Assembly: GCF_009755725.1 (NCBI RefSeq)
Contig: NZ_CP046619.1
Location: 620,001-684,000 of the forward strand
Reading direction: 5' to 3'
Source: Diaminobutyricimonas sp. LJ205
Lineage (GTDB): Bacteria > Actinomycetota > Actinomycetes > Actinomycetales > Microbacteriaceae
DNA length: 64,000 bases
Shown: positions 57,696 to 64,000 of the stretch, one piece after another
Layout of the letters: the number at the start of each line of letters is the position of its first letter
Position numbering within the stretch: the stretch's first letter is position 1
Made by a program: the position numbers and the translations under genes
Notes under the pieces: generated by a model
Seen by the model: the letters and a program-made list of their open reading frames with translations, nothing else
What the model was told of the DNA's origin: nothing
The model's database searches: none

Positions 57696-59004
57696 GCTGC
57701 TCCTGCTGCTCATCGGCACCGTGTTGACCATCGGCACCGGCTTGTTCGTCGCCTCCGAGTTCTCCTTGGTGAACCTCGACCGGGCGGACCTCGAAGCACG
57801 TCAGGCGCGCGGCGAAACGCGCCTCGGCATGACTATCGCCGCGCTCAAGATCACCTCGACGCACCTGTCGAGCGCACAGCTCGGCATCACCATCACCACG
57901 CTGCTCACCGGCTACACACTGGAACCGGCGTTCAGCAGCCTGCTGCGCGGCCCGCTCCTCGCGGTCGGCCTGCCCGAGTCGATCGTGCCCGGCGTAGGGG
58001 CGATCGTCGCGGTGACGATCGCGACGCTGCTCTCCATGATCATCGGCGAACTGGTGCCGAAGAACTTCGCGCTGGCGCTGCCGCTGGCCACGGCCAAGAT
58101 CGTCATCCCGTTCCAGGCGGCGTTCACCTTCGTCTTCAAACCGGCTGTGGCGTTGTTGAACAACACCGCGAACGGCATCCTCCGCGCGATGGGCGTTGAG
58201 CCGAAGGAAGAACTCAGCGGTGCCCGCACCGCCGAGGAACTCAGCTCACTGGTGCGCCGATCCGCGACCCAGGGCAGTCTTGAGGCGGACACGGCAACCC
58301 TGCTCGCGCGCACCCTGGCGTTCTCCGACCACACCGCGAGCGACGTGATGATCCCGCGGCCGCGGGTGCACAGTGTCCGCCGGGCGGACAGCGCCGAAAT
58401 GGTGATCGAGCTGACCCGCAAGACGGGTTTCTCCCGCTTCCCGGTCACCGACGACGGCATCGACGATGTGGTCGGGCTGGTGCACGTCAAGCAGGCGATC
58501 GCCGTTCCGCGTGAGAAGCGGGCGGATGTCCCGGTCTCCGCACTGCAGACCGACGCGTTGCGCGTGCCCGAGACCATCAAGCTCGACTCGCTGCTCGGTG
58601 AGGTCCGCGGCCGCGGCTACCAGATGGCCATCGTCGTCGACGAATATGGCGGCACCGCAGGCATCGTCACCCTCGAGGATCTGGTCGAGGAACTGGTCGG
58701 CGAGGTCTCCGACGAGCATGACCGGTCCCGACCGGACGTGGTGCGCAGCCGCGACTGGCTCACCTTCCCCGGCAGCCTGCGCCCGGATGAGTTGCGCGAG
58801 CGCGCCGGCGTCACCGTTCCCGAGGAGGGCCCGTACGAGACCGTCGCCGGCTTCATCATGAGTGAGCTCGGGCGCATCCCGATTGTCGGCGATACCGTCC
58901 AGATCGATGCCGGGATCCTCCGCGTCGAACGCATGGACGGCCGTCGTATCGACCGGCTGCGCTTCACGCCGACGCCGGCCGACGAGCAGGAGGAGAACCG
59001 ATGA
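57685..59004 (+). CDS. CNNM/CorC-HlyC family membrane protein with CBS domains
   Basis: 439 aa. Starts [43 protein letters not shown], the DUF21/CNNM membrane domain (about four helices, residues 1-190, with [20 protein letters not shown]). A CBS pair covers about residues 215-335 ([66 protein letters not shown]). A CorC_HlyC transporter-associated domain follows from about 345 ([19 protein letters not shown]). Such proteins are linked to Mg/Co or other cation efflux. Shine-Dalgarno GGAGG 9 nt upstream. Overlaps its paralog by 4 nt. Confidence 0.9.
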   Translation: MPTELLLLLIGTVLTIGTGLFVASEFSLVNLDRADLEARQARGETRLGMTIAALKITSTHLSSAQLGITITTLLTGYTLEPAFSSLLRGPLLAVGLPESIVPGVGAIVAVTIATLLSMIIGELVPKNFALALPLATAKIVIPFQAAFTFVFKPAVALLNNTANGILRAMGVEPKEELSGARTAEELSSLVRRSATQGSLEADTATLLARTLAFSDHTASDVMIPRPRVHSVRRADSAEMVIELTRKTGFSRFPVTDDGIDDVVGLVHVKQAIAVPREKRADVPVSALQTDALRVPETIKLDSLLGEVRGRGYQMAIVVDEYGGTAGIVTLEDLVEELVGEVSDEHDRSRPDVVRSRDWLTFPGSLRPDELRERAGVTVPEEGPYETVAGFIMSELGRIPIVGDTVQIDAGILRVERMDGRRIDRLRFTPTPADEQEENR

Positions 59005-60044
59005 CCGCCGCCGACTGGTGGGGAATCGGATGGCTCGCCATCCTGCTGTTGGTGAACGCTTTCTTCGTCGGCGCCGAGTTCGCGGTGATCTCAGCCCGAC
59101 GCTCGCAGATCGAGCCCAAGGCCGAGGCCGGCTCCCGCGCGGCGAAGACCGCTCTCTGGGCGATGGAGCATGCGACGCTCATGCTGGCCACCAGTCAGCT
59201 CGGCATCACCGTGTGTTCCCTGCTGATCCTGAACGTCTCGGAACCGGCGATCCACCACCTGCTCGAGATTCCGTTCGCGTACACCGGCTGGTCACCCCAG
59301 GTGATCGGCACGGTCTCGTTCATCATCGCGCTGCTGCTGGTGTCGTACCTGCACGTGGTGTTCGGCGAGATGGTGCCGAAGAACCTGGCGTTCTCGTTGC
59401 CTGATCGTGCCGCGCTGCTGCTGGCCCCGCCGCTGGTCTTCATCGCCCGGGTGTTCAAGCCGGTCATCGTCAGCCTCAACGCGATCGCCAATGGCGTGCT
59501 GCGGCTGTTCCGCGTGCAGCCGAAGAGCGAGGCGACGAGCGCCTTCACCCTCGACGAGGTGGCGAGCATCGTCAAGACCTCGACGCGGGAGGGCGTGCTC
59601 AGCGACACCACTGGAGCGCTCACTGCCGCGTTCGAGTTCACCGAGAAGCAGGTGAAGGATGTCGCGCTCGGCATGGACAAGCTCGTCACGCTGCCCGAGG
59701 ATGCCACCCCGGCGGATGTCGAGCGTGCCGTCGCCCACCGCGGATTCAGCCGGTACGTCCTGGTTGACGACAGCGGCGAGCCGACCGGGTACCTGCACGT
59801 CAAGGACGTGATCGACCTCGAGGAGGACGAGTTCACCGAGCCGGTTCCGCCGAAACGCATCCGGCAACTGATCTCGGTCTACCGCGGCCAGGACCTCGAG
59901 GACGCGCTGGCGACCATGCGCCGCAACGGCGTGCACGTGGCCAGGGCATTCGACGAGGAGGGCTACACGCGCGGAGTGCTGTTCCTCGAGGACATCATCG
60001 AGGAACTCGTCGGCGAGGTGCAGGACGCCACCCGGCGCCGCTGA
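59001..60044 (+). CDS. CNNM/CorC-HlyC family membrane protein with CBS domains, second copy
   Basis: 347 aa. Same architecture as the preceding gene but without the C-terminal CorC_HlyC domain: membrane part [30 protein letters not shown] ... [25 protein letters not shown] pair from about residue 205 ([53 protein letters not shown]). The pair is probably a heteromeric transporter or two paralogs with joint control. ATGA overlap with the first. Confidence 0.9.
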   Translation: MTAADWWGIGWLAILLLVNAFFVGAEFAVISARRSQIEPKAEAGSRAAKTALWAMEHATLMLATSQLGITVCSLLILNVSEPAIHHLLEIPFAYTGWSPQVIGTVSFIIALLLVSYLHVVFGEMVPKNLAFSLPDRAALLLAPPLVFIARVFKPVIVSLNAIANGVLRLFRVQPKSEATSAFTLDEVASIVKTSTREGVLSDTTGALTAAFEFTEKQVKDVALGMDKLVTLPEDATPADVERAVAHRGFSRYVLVDDSGEPTGYLHVKDVIDLEEDEFTEPVPPKRIRQLISVYRGQDLEDALATMRRNGVHVARAFDEEGYTRGVLFLEDIIEELVGEVQDATRRR

Positions 60045-60052
60045 CCCTTATC

Positions 60053-60077
60053 GCTGATCGAGCCTGTCGAGATCTCG
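60053..60077. repeat. dispersed intergenic repeat, copy 1
   Basis: GATCGRGCYTGYCGAGATC core (first copy GATCGAGCCTGTCGAGATC) then TCG. It lies between convergent genes, 9 bp past a stop. A related copy is at 62417-62441. Confidence 0.6.
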
Positions 60078-60106
60078 GCCAGCGGCCAGCGATCAGCGAT
60101 CAGCGG

Positions 60107-61171
60107 TTACCGCGCCCGCAGGTACTGGTCGGGCCAGTAGTCAATCTCGACTCCGAGGTCGATCGAGGCCTGCAGAGCAAAGTGCGGGTTTCGCAGCATC
60201 GCTCGGGCGAGCATCACGGCATCCGCCTTGCCGCTGGCGACGATTTCGTTTGCCTGCTGCGGATCGCTGATCAGCCCGACGGCGCTGACCGGCACGGATG
60301 CCGCCGACTTGACGTGCTCGGCGAACGGAACCTGGTAGCCGGGCTCCAGCGGGATGTTCGCCTGGGCGAGGATGCCGCCGGTTGAGACGTCGAAGAAATC
60401 GGCCCCGGCAGCCTGAGCCCAGCCGGCAACGATCGACGTCTGCTCCACATCCCAGCCGCCGTCCTCGGCCCAGTCGGTGGCTGACAGTCGCACGAACAGC
60501 GGAACCTTCTCGCCCGCCTCCGCGCGCACCGCGGCGACCACCTCGAGCAGCAGCCGGGCGCGGTTCTCGAGCGAGCCGCCGTATTCGTCGTTCCGGTCGT
60601 TCGCGAGTGGCGACAAGAACTGGTGAATCAGGTAACCATGCGCTCCGTGCACCTCGAGCACGTCGAAGCCGGCATCCAGCGCCCGCCTGGCCGCCCGGCG
60701 GAACGCCTCGACAACCTCGGCAACCTGGGCCTGGGTGAGCGGCGTCGGAGTGTCGTAGCGGCCGAACGGGACTGCCGATGGAGCCATCGCCGTCCAGCCG
60801 CCCTCGGCTGCTGGGACGGTTCCCCGCACCGGTGACCACGGCCGGTAACTGGATGCCTTCCGGCCCGCGTGGCCAAGCTGCATGCCGATGGTGCCACCCT
60901 GTGCATGCACAAAGTCCACGATCGGTGCCCAGGCGTCCCGGTGCGCGTCGCTCCAGATGCCGGCGTCCTCCGGGGCGATCCGCCCCTCGGGCAGCACCGC
61001 TGTGGCCTCGGTGAAGATCAGGCCCGCCCCACCCGTGGCGAACGAGCCCAGATGAACGAGGTGCCAGGTGTTCGGCATTCCGTCAACCGCCGAGTACTGG
61101 CACATCGGTGACACCCAGATTCGGTTGCGGAGGGTGGTCTGTCGGATGCTCAGGGGGCTGAACAGATGCAC
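60107..61171 (-). CDS. old yellow enzyme-family NADH:flavin oxidoreductase (YqjM-like)
   Basis: 354 aa. FMN-dependent TIM-barrel ene-reductase. IWVSPMCQYSAVDGMPNTWHLVHLGSFA has the Cys (SPMCQY) typical of YqjM/thermophilic-like OYEs, IGMQLGHAGRKASS the FMN/substrate His-Ala-Gly-Arg, DVLEVHGAHGYLIHQFLSPLANDRNDEYGGSLENRARLLLEVV the barrel core, and ADAVMLARAMLRNPHF the phosphate site. Reduces activated C=C bonds of enones or quinones; physiological substrate unknown. Confidence 0.9.
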   Translation of the reverse strand: MHLFSPLSIRQTTLRNRIWVSPMCQYSAVDGMPNTWHLVHLGSFATGGAGLIFTEATAVLPEGRIAPEDAGIWSDAHRDAWAPIVDFVHAQGGTIGMQLGHAGRKASSYRPWSPVRGTVPAAEGGWTAMAPSAVPFGRYDTPTPLTQAQVAEVVEAFRRAARRALDAGFDVLEVHGAHGYLIHQFLSPLANDRNDEYGGSLENRARLLLEVVAAVRAEAGEKVPLFVRLSATDWAEDGGWDVEQTSIVAGWAQAAGADFFDVSTGGILAQANIPLEPGYQVPFAEHVKSAASVPVSAVGLISDPQQANEIVASGKADAVMLARAMLRNPHFALQASIDLGVEIDYWPDQYLRAR

Positions 61172-61193
61172 GGCTTCAAACTATCGTGGATGA

Positions 61194-62021
61194 ATGGTCA
61201 CCTTGTTCACGGCCGTCGACGCCGCCGAGCTCATCGTCGTGCCGACCGAACAGGACGACAAGTATTCGCGCGGCGTCCTGGGAGTGCTGACCGGGTCCGT
61301 CACCTACCCCGGCGCCGCGGTGCTCTCGGTGGAGGCAGCGCTGCGCACCGGCGTCGGCATGGTGCGCTATCTCGGCCCGAGCCGGGCACGGCGCCTAGTG
61401 CTTGCCCGACGACCCGAGGTCGTCACCGTCGACGGCCGGGTGCAGGCGTGGCTGTGCGGCAGCGGCATGGATCAGACCGACCGGCACCGCGCGGTCACCG
61501 CCCGGCTGAGTGAGGCGATCGACACCGGCGTTCCGCTGGTCCTCGACGCCGGCGCGCTCGACCTGGTCCCGCAGTCGGTCGGCCCGACGGTGCTCACGCC
61601 GCACGCGGGGGAGCTGGCTCTGCTGCTCGGCGTGGACAGGGCGGATGTCACGGCCGACCCCGTGACGTTCGCCACCCGCGCGGCCGACGAATTCGCGGTC
61701 ACTGTGCTGCTGAAGGGGCACACCACCTACGTGGTGGGGGCCGGTGCGGCGTTCGAGGTGCGCTCGGCGCCGACCTGGCTGGCGACTGCGGGCGCAGGGG
61801 ATGCCCTCGGCGGGATCCTTGGCGCGCTGGTCGCCACGCACGCCGCCGCCATCCACGCGGACAAGGCGGTGCTTCCGCGGCTGGCGGCCACGGCATCCGT
61901 CATCCACGGCCTTGCCGCCACCCGGGCAAGCGGCGGCGGACCGTTCACGGTGCTCGACCTCGCCGAGGCCATTCCGGCCACGATCGTCGACCTGCTTGCG
62001 CTCCGGGACATCGCCGGCTGA
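61194..62021 (+). CDS. nnrD: NAD(P)H-hydrate dehydratase
   Basis: 275 aa, ATG 61194, 6 nt after TATCGT (leaderless). Repairs hydrated NAD(P)H. The carbohydrate-kinase-type fold shows KYSRGVLGVLTGSVTYPGAAVLSVEAALRTGVGMVRYL, VLDAGALDL, PTVLTPHAGELALLLG, VLLKGHTTYVVG and the ATP/ADP site WLATAGAGDALGGILGALVA. Shorter than bifunctional NnrDE, so the epimerase NnrE must be elsewhere. Confidence 0.9.
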   Translation: MVTLFTAVDAAELIVVPTEQDDKYSRGVLGVLTGSVTYPGAAVLSVEAALRTGVGMVRYLGPSRARRLVLARRPEVVTVDGRVQAWLCGSGMDQTDRHRAVTARLSEAIDTGVPLVLDAGALDLVPQSVGPTVLTPHAGELALLLGVDRADVTADPVTFATRAADEFAVTVLLKGHTTYVVGAGAAFEVRSAPTWLATAGAGDALGGILGALVATHAAAIHADKAVLPRLAATASVIHGLAATRASGGGPFTVLDLAEAIPATIVDLLALRDIAG

Positions 62022-62067
62022 GTGGGGTTGTGTCAGGCTGGAGGCATCCGAATCTAGGAGTGATCCC

Positions 62068-62406
62068 ATGCTTGTCGCCTTCTCTGTCGCCCCGAGCGGC
62101 GCCCCCTCCGCGGGAGACTCACTGCACGACGCAGTGGCCGCGGCCGTGAAGGTGGTGCGCGAATCCGGCCTGCCCAATCAGACCGACTCGATGTTCACCA
62201 CGATCGAGGGGGAGTGGGACGAGGTCTTCGACGTCATCAAGCGTGCGACCGAGGCCGCAGGCCGCTACGGCACCCGGGTTTCGCTGGTGCTTAAGGCCGA
62301 CATCCGTTCCGGACGCACCGGCGAGATGACCGCGAAGGTCGAGCGCCTGGAGGCGGCCCTGGACCGCCAGAACGACCCGCAGGCGCCGACCGGCGGCTCG
62401 GACTAA
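62068..62406 (+). CDS. MTH1187/YqgV-family thiamine-binding protein
   Basis: 112 aa from ATG 62068 with AGGAG upstream. MLVAFSVAPSGAPSAGDSLHDAVAAAVKVVRESGLPNQTDSMFTTIEGEWDEVFDVIKRATEAAGR is the ferredoxin-like MTH1187 fold; related domains (YkoF) bind thiamine. Cytosolic, function probably thiamine binding or storage. No TPP riboswitch was seen upstream. Confidence 0.8.
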   Translation: MLVAFSVAPSGAPSAGDSLHDAVAAAVKVVRESGLPNQTDSMFTTIEGEWDEVFDVIKRATEAAGRYGTRVSLVLKADIRSGRTGEMTAKVERLEAALDRQNDPQAPTGGSD

Positions 62407-62416
62407 ATTGCTCACC

Positions 62417-62441
62417 GTTGATCGGGCTTGCCGAGATCTCG
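62417..62441. repeat. dispersed intergenic repeat, copy 2
   Basis: GATCGGGCTTGCCGAGATC core then TCG, matching the element at 60053-60077 except at a few positions. Again just after a stop codon (11 bp). Confidence 0.6.
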
Positions 62442-62444
62442 ACC

Positions 62445-62496
62445 GGCTCGATCCGCGGGGAGGGCTCGATCCGCGGGGCAGGCTCGATCCGCGGTG
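62445..62496. repeat. three 18-bp tandem repeats
   Basis: GGCTCGATCCGCGGGG at 62445-62460 and 62463-62478, and GGCTCGATCCGCGGTG at 62481-62496. Period 18. Sits between the thiamine-binding gene and the convergent response regulator gene. CGATCCGCGG includes a CCGCGG palindrome. Confidence 0.85.
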
Positions 62497-62507
62497 GCGG
62501 CTAAACG

Positions 62508-63179
62508 CTAGAACGCGGCGGGACCGTCGGTCGGCGTGAGGATGCCGTCCTGGATCGCCCGCTTCCGCAGGGCGACCTTGGTGCCGACGTCTATTCCGGC
62601 GACGCGGTACTTCTCGCGGATCCGCTTCAGGTAGCTCTTGGCCGTCTCCTCGGAGATCGACAGCTGGTAGGCAACCGCCTTGACCGGCTCTCCACCACCG
62701 TAGAGCGCCATCACCCGGCGCTCCTGGGCACTCAGCCGCGGGGCACCGCCGATGGTGTTGGCGTTCAGGGCCAGGTCGAGCTCGGCTGACACGAATGACT
62801 CACCGGAGTATGCGGCACGGATCGCCTCGGCGATCATCGAGGCATCCTCGGTCTTCACCAGATAGCCGAGCGCACCGGCAGCCAGTGCCTCGCGCACCAG
62901 GTTCGGCTCGGAGTAGGTGCTCATCAGCACGACCTTCACGCCGGCGCCGCGCAGTGCGGAGATCTTCACCGACACCGGGATGTTGTCCTTGAGGTCGAGG
63001 TCGAGCAGCACGACATCGACCGGGAAGTCGGGGTGCGCGATCAGCTCAGGCCAGGTGGCGACGGCGGCGACCATCTCGATGTCGTTGGCCGCGTTCCGGA
63101 TCCACTCCGTGAGCGCACCGAGCAGCATGCGGTGATCATCGACAATGGCCAGACGGATGTTTGATCCGGGATCCGACAC
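62508..63179 (-). CDS. LuxR-family response regulator
   Basis: 223 aa from GTG 63179, chosen for its GAGGGGGA Shine-Dalgarno; ATG 63203 would add eight residues. Receiver: IRLAIVDDHRMLLGALTEWI, VDVVLLDLDLKDNI (phospho-Asp), VVLMSTYSEP, GYLVKTEDASMI. HTH: LSAQERRVMALYGGGEPVKAVAYQLSISEETAKSYLKRIREKYRVAG, a less common LuxR end with YLKRIREKY. Downstream of a sensor-like gene on the same strand. Confidence 0.9.
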   Translation of the reverse strand: MSDPGSNIRLAIVDDHRMLLGALTEWIRNAANDIEMVAAVATWPELIAHPDFPVDVVLLDLDLKDNIPVSVKISALRGAGVKVVLMSTYSEPNLVREALAAGALGYLVKTEDASMIAEAIRAAYSGESFVSAELDLALNANTIGGAPRLSAQERRVMALYGGGEPVKAVAYQLSISEETAKSYLKRIREKYRVAGIDVGTKVALRKRAIQDGILTPTDGPAAF

Positions 63180-63234
63180 GAGTTCCCCCTCTAGTTCCTG
63201 CATTAGGTTATCGGCTCAGCCGAGGTGCGCGTGC

Positions 63235-64000
63235 TCACTGGCTTGCCGGGTTCTCGACGAGGCATTCGATCTCGACGTCCAGCCCAGTGTTCTGGGACAC
63301 GGTGTAGTTGCCAACCCGACTGATCGCTCCCCAGGTCGATGGCTCGATCCGGTTGCGGCTGACGCCGGTGATCGTCATCCGGATCGGAACCACCAGGCGA
63401 TGTCCGACCGCGGTTTGGGTGGTGCGATTCACCGGACCCAGCTGCAGTTCGATTTTCCGATTGCCGGATGTCGCGGGGCTTTCGCTCAGCAGCATCCACA
63501 CTGCCGACAGCAGGCCGTCGCGTTGGACCGGGTCGAGCAGTCCGGCGAGGCTGCCCTGGTCGGTCAGGGTGACCGACCGGCCGAGCAGCTCCGACTCGGT
63601 GACGGCGTGGTGCAGCCAGGTTTCACGCCTGCCCTCGATCAGGTGCAATCGCAGTTCGGTCGCCAGTGAGGCCGCCTGCGAGGCGATAGCCGGCTCGAGG
63701 GGCAGCGTCACCCGTCCGGTCGCGACCGACTCGAGCAGTTTCTCGGCGGCGAGGTCGAGGCGGGCCAGCTCTTCCGAGGCGAGCATGCCGACCGCATACC
63801 TGGGTGCCGACACCGTGCTCTGCACGAGCACCCGGTCCAGCTCGACCTGCACCATCCGGCGGAACCCGCGGACCACGAGCACCCCGATCACGGCGGGCAG
63901 CACGACGAGGCTGACCACGGTGATCTGCCGGGGGAGCGACTCGGAGTCCAGGGGCGTGGTCAACACGATCGCGATGATGAAGGCGGCGCCGAAGATCGCG
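63235..64000 (-). CDS. sensor kinase-like membrane protein, N-terminus outside the window
   Basis: At least 254 residues; the frame stays open to the window edge, continuing upstream of GTG 63966 through a hydrophobic IFGAAFIIAIVLTTPL. Seen: two hydrophobic helices (the second QITVVSLVVLPAVIGVLVVRGF), a helical stretch EELARLDLAAEKLLESVATG where a HisKA_3 helix would sit but without a clear phospho-His, and a C-terminal domain (RDGLLSAVWMLLSES, IELQLGPVN, STWGAISRVGNY) that resembles an ATPase fold without N and G boxes. Its position before the response regulator suggests a partner sensor, perhaps a degenerate kinase. Confidence 0.6.
   Translation of the reverse strand, partial: AIFGAAFIIAIVLTTPLDSESLPRQITVVSLVVLPAVIGVLVVRGFRRMVQVELDRVLVQSTVSAPRYAVGMLASEELARLDLAAEKLLESVATGRVTLPLEPAIASQAASLATELRLHLIEGRRETWLHHAVTESELLGRSVTLTDQGSLAGLLDPVQRDGLLSAVWMLLSESPATSGNRKIELQLGPVNRTTQTAVGHRLVVPIRMTITGVSRNRIEPSTWGAISRVGNYTVSQNTGLDVEIECLVENPASQ

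Noticed and set aside
62023-62067. TPP riboswitch before the thiamine-binding protein gene
   Set aside because: The 46-bp gap is too short and lacks the CUGAGA-type core of the THI element.
62445-62496. CRISPR array
   Set aside because: Three repeats of 16 bp with 2-bp gaps; no spacers of about 30 bp and no cas genes.

Overview
The window is high-GC actinobacterial chromosome, most like a member of the Microbacteriaceae. The signs are the prfB-ftsE-ftsX-smpB-ssrA gene set, a fused E2-E1 2-oxoglutarate dehydrogenase (Kgd/OdhA type), a SigH-type sigma factor with a zinc-binding anti-sigma factor of the mycothiol-era RsrA/RshA type, GuaB1, HisN and a Tad pilus locus. Many promoters have a TAGNCT-like -10 box only 6-9 nt before the start codon, which implies leaderless mRNAs. 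No phage, insertion sequence or CRISPR array was seen.

Layout. 1-0.2 kb: end of an NTF2-like gene and a tRNA-Leu. 0.36-4.3 kb: a tightly overlapped valine/isobutyryl-CoA catabolic operon (acyl-CoA dehydrogenase, 3-hydroxyisobutyryl-CoA hydrolase, mmsB, enoyl-CoA hydratase). 4.3-8.0 kb: a pterin dehydratase-VOC fusion, a divergent MerR/epimerase pair and a Ser/Thr kinase-GAF fusion. 8.1-13.1 kb: a Tad/Flp pilus locus (tadA, tadB, tadC, Flp-like pilin, two TadE-like proteins, a TadG-like protein) split by an opposite-strand YCII gene. 13.1-17.6 kb: two RibD/DHFR-like reductases, a NarL-type two-component pair, an MFS exporter. 17.6-25.4 kb: prfB-ftsE-ftsX, zwf and a GH15 glucoamylase-like gene, smpB, a SIMPL-domain gene and the tmRNA gene.

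26.8-39.7 kb is the most unusual part. It reads as one catabolic island: two almost identical DoxX genes under look-alike promoters, a complete Liv-type ABC transporter, an extradiol-type ring-cleavage dioxygenase, a Rid-family protein without the deaminase arginine, a BBE-family flavin oxidase, an ATZ/TRZ-type amidohydrolase, a GntR/FadR regulator and a CoA-acylating semialdehyde dehydrogenase with a perfect palindromic operator over its -10 box. Together they suggest import and breakdown of an unidentified nitrogen-containing (hetero)aromatic compound, ending in a semialdehyde that is turned into an acyl-CoA. The substrate cannot be read from sequence.

39.7-51.9 kb: a second NarL-type two-component system facing a membrane protein across a region dense in inverted repeats; a septum-formation lipoprotein; an MFS exporter; hisN-rsgA-aroA; sigH-rsrA with a GGAAT-N18-GTT autoregulatory promoter; an F420-dependent-type reductase divergent from a MarR repressor; an isochorismatase-like hydrolase; and a DUF1905/YdeI protein. 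52.0-64.0 kb: kgd, guaB1, two CBS/CNNM membrane proteins headed by a 37-codon leaderless ORF, an OYE-type flavin reductase, NAD(P)H-hydrate dehydratase, a thiamine-binding MTH1187-type protein, and a third two-component pair whose sensor runs off the window end.
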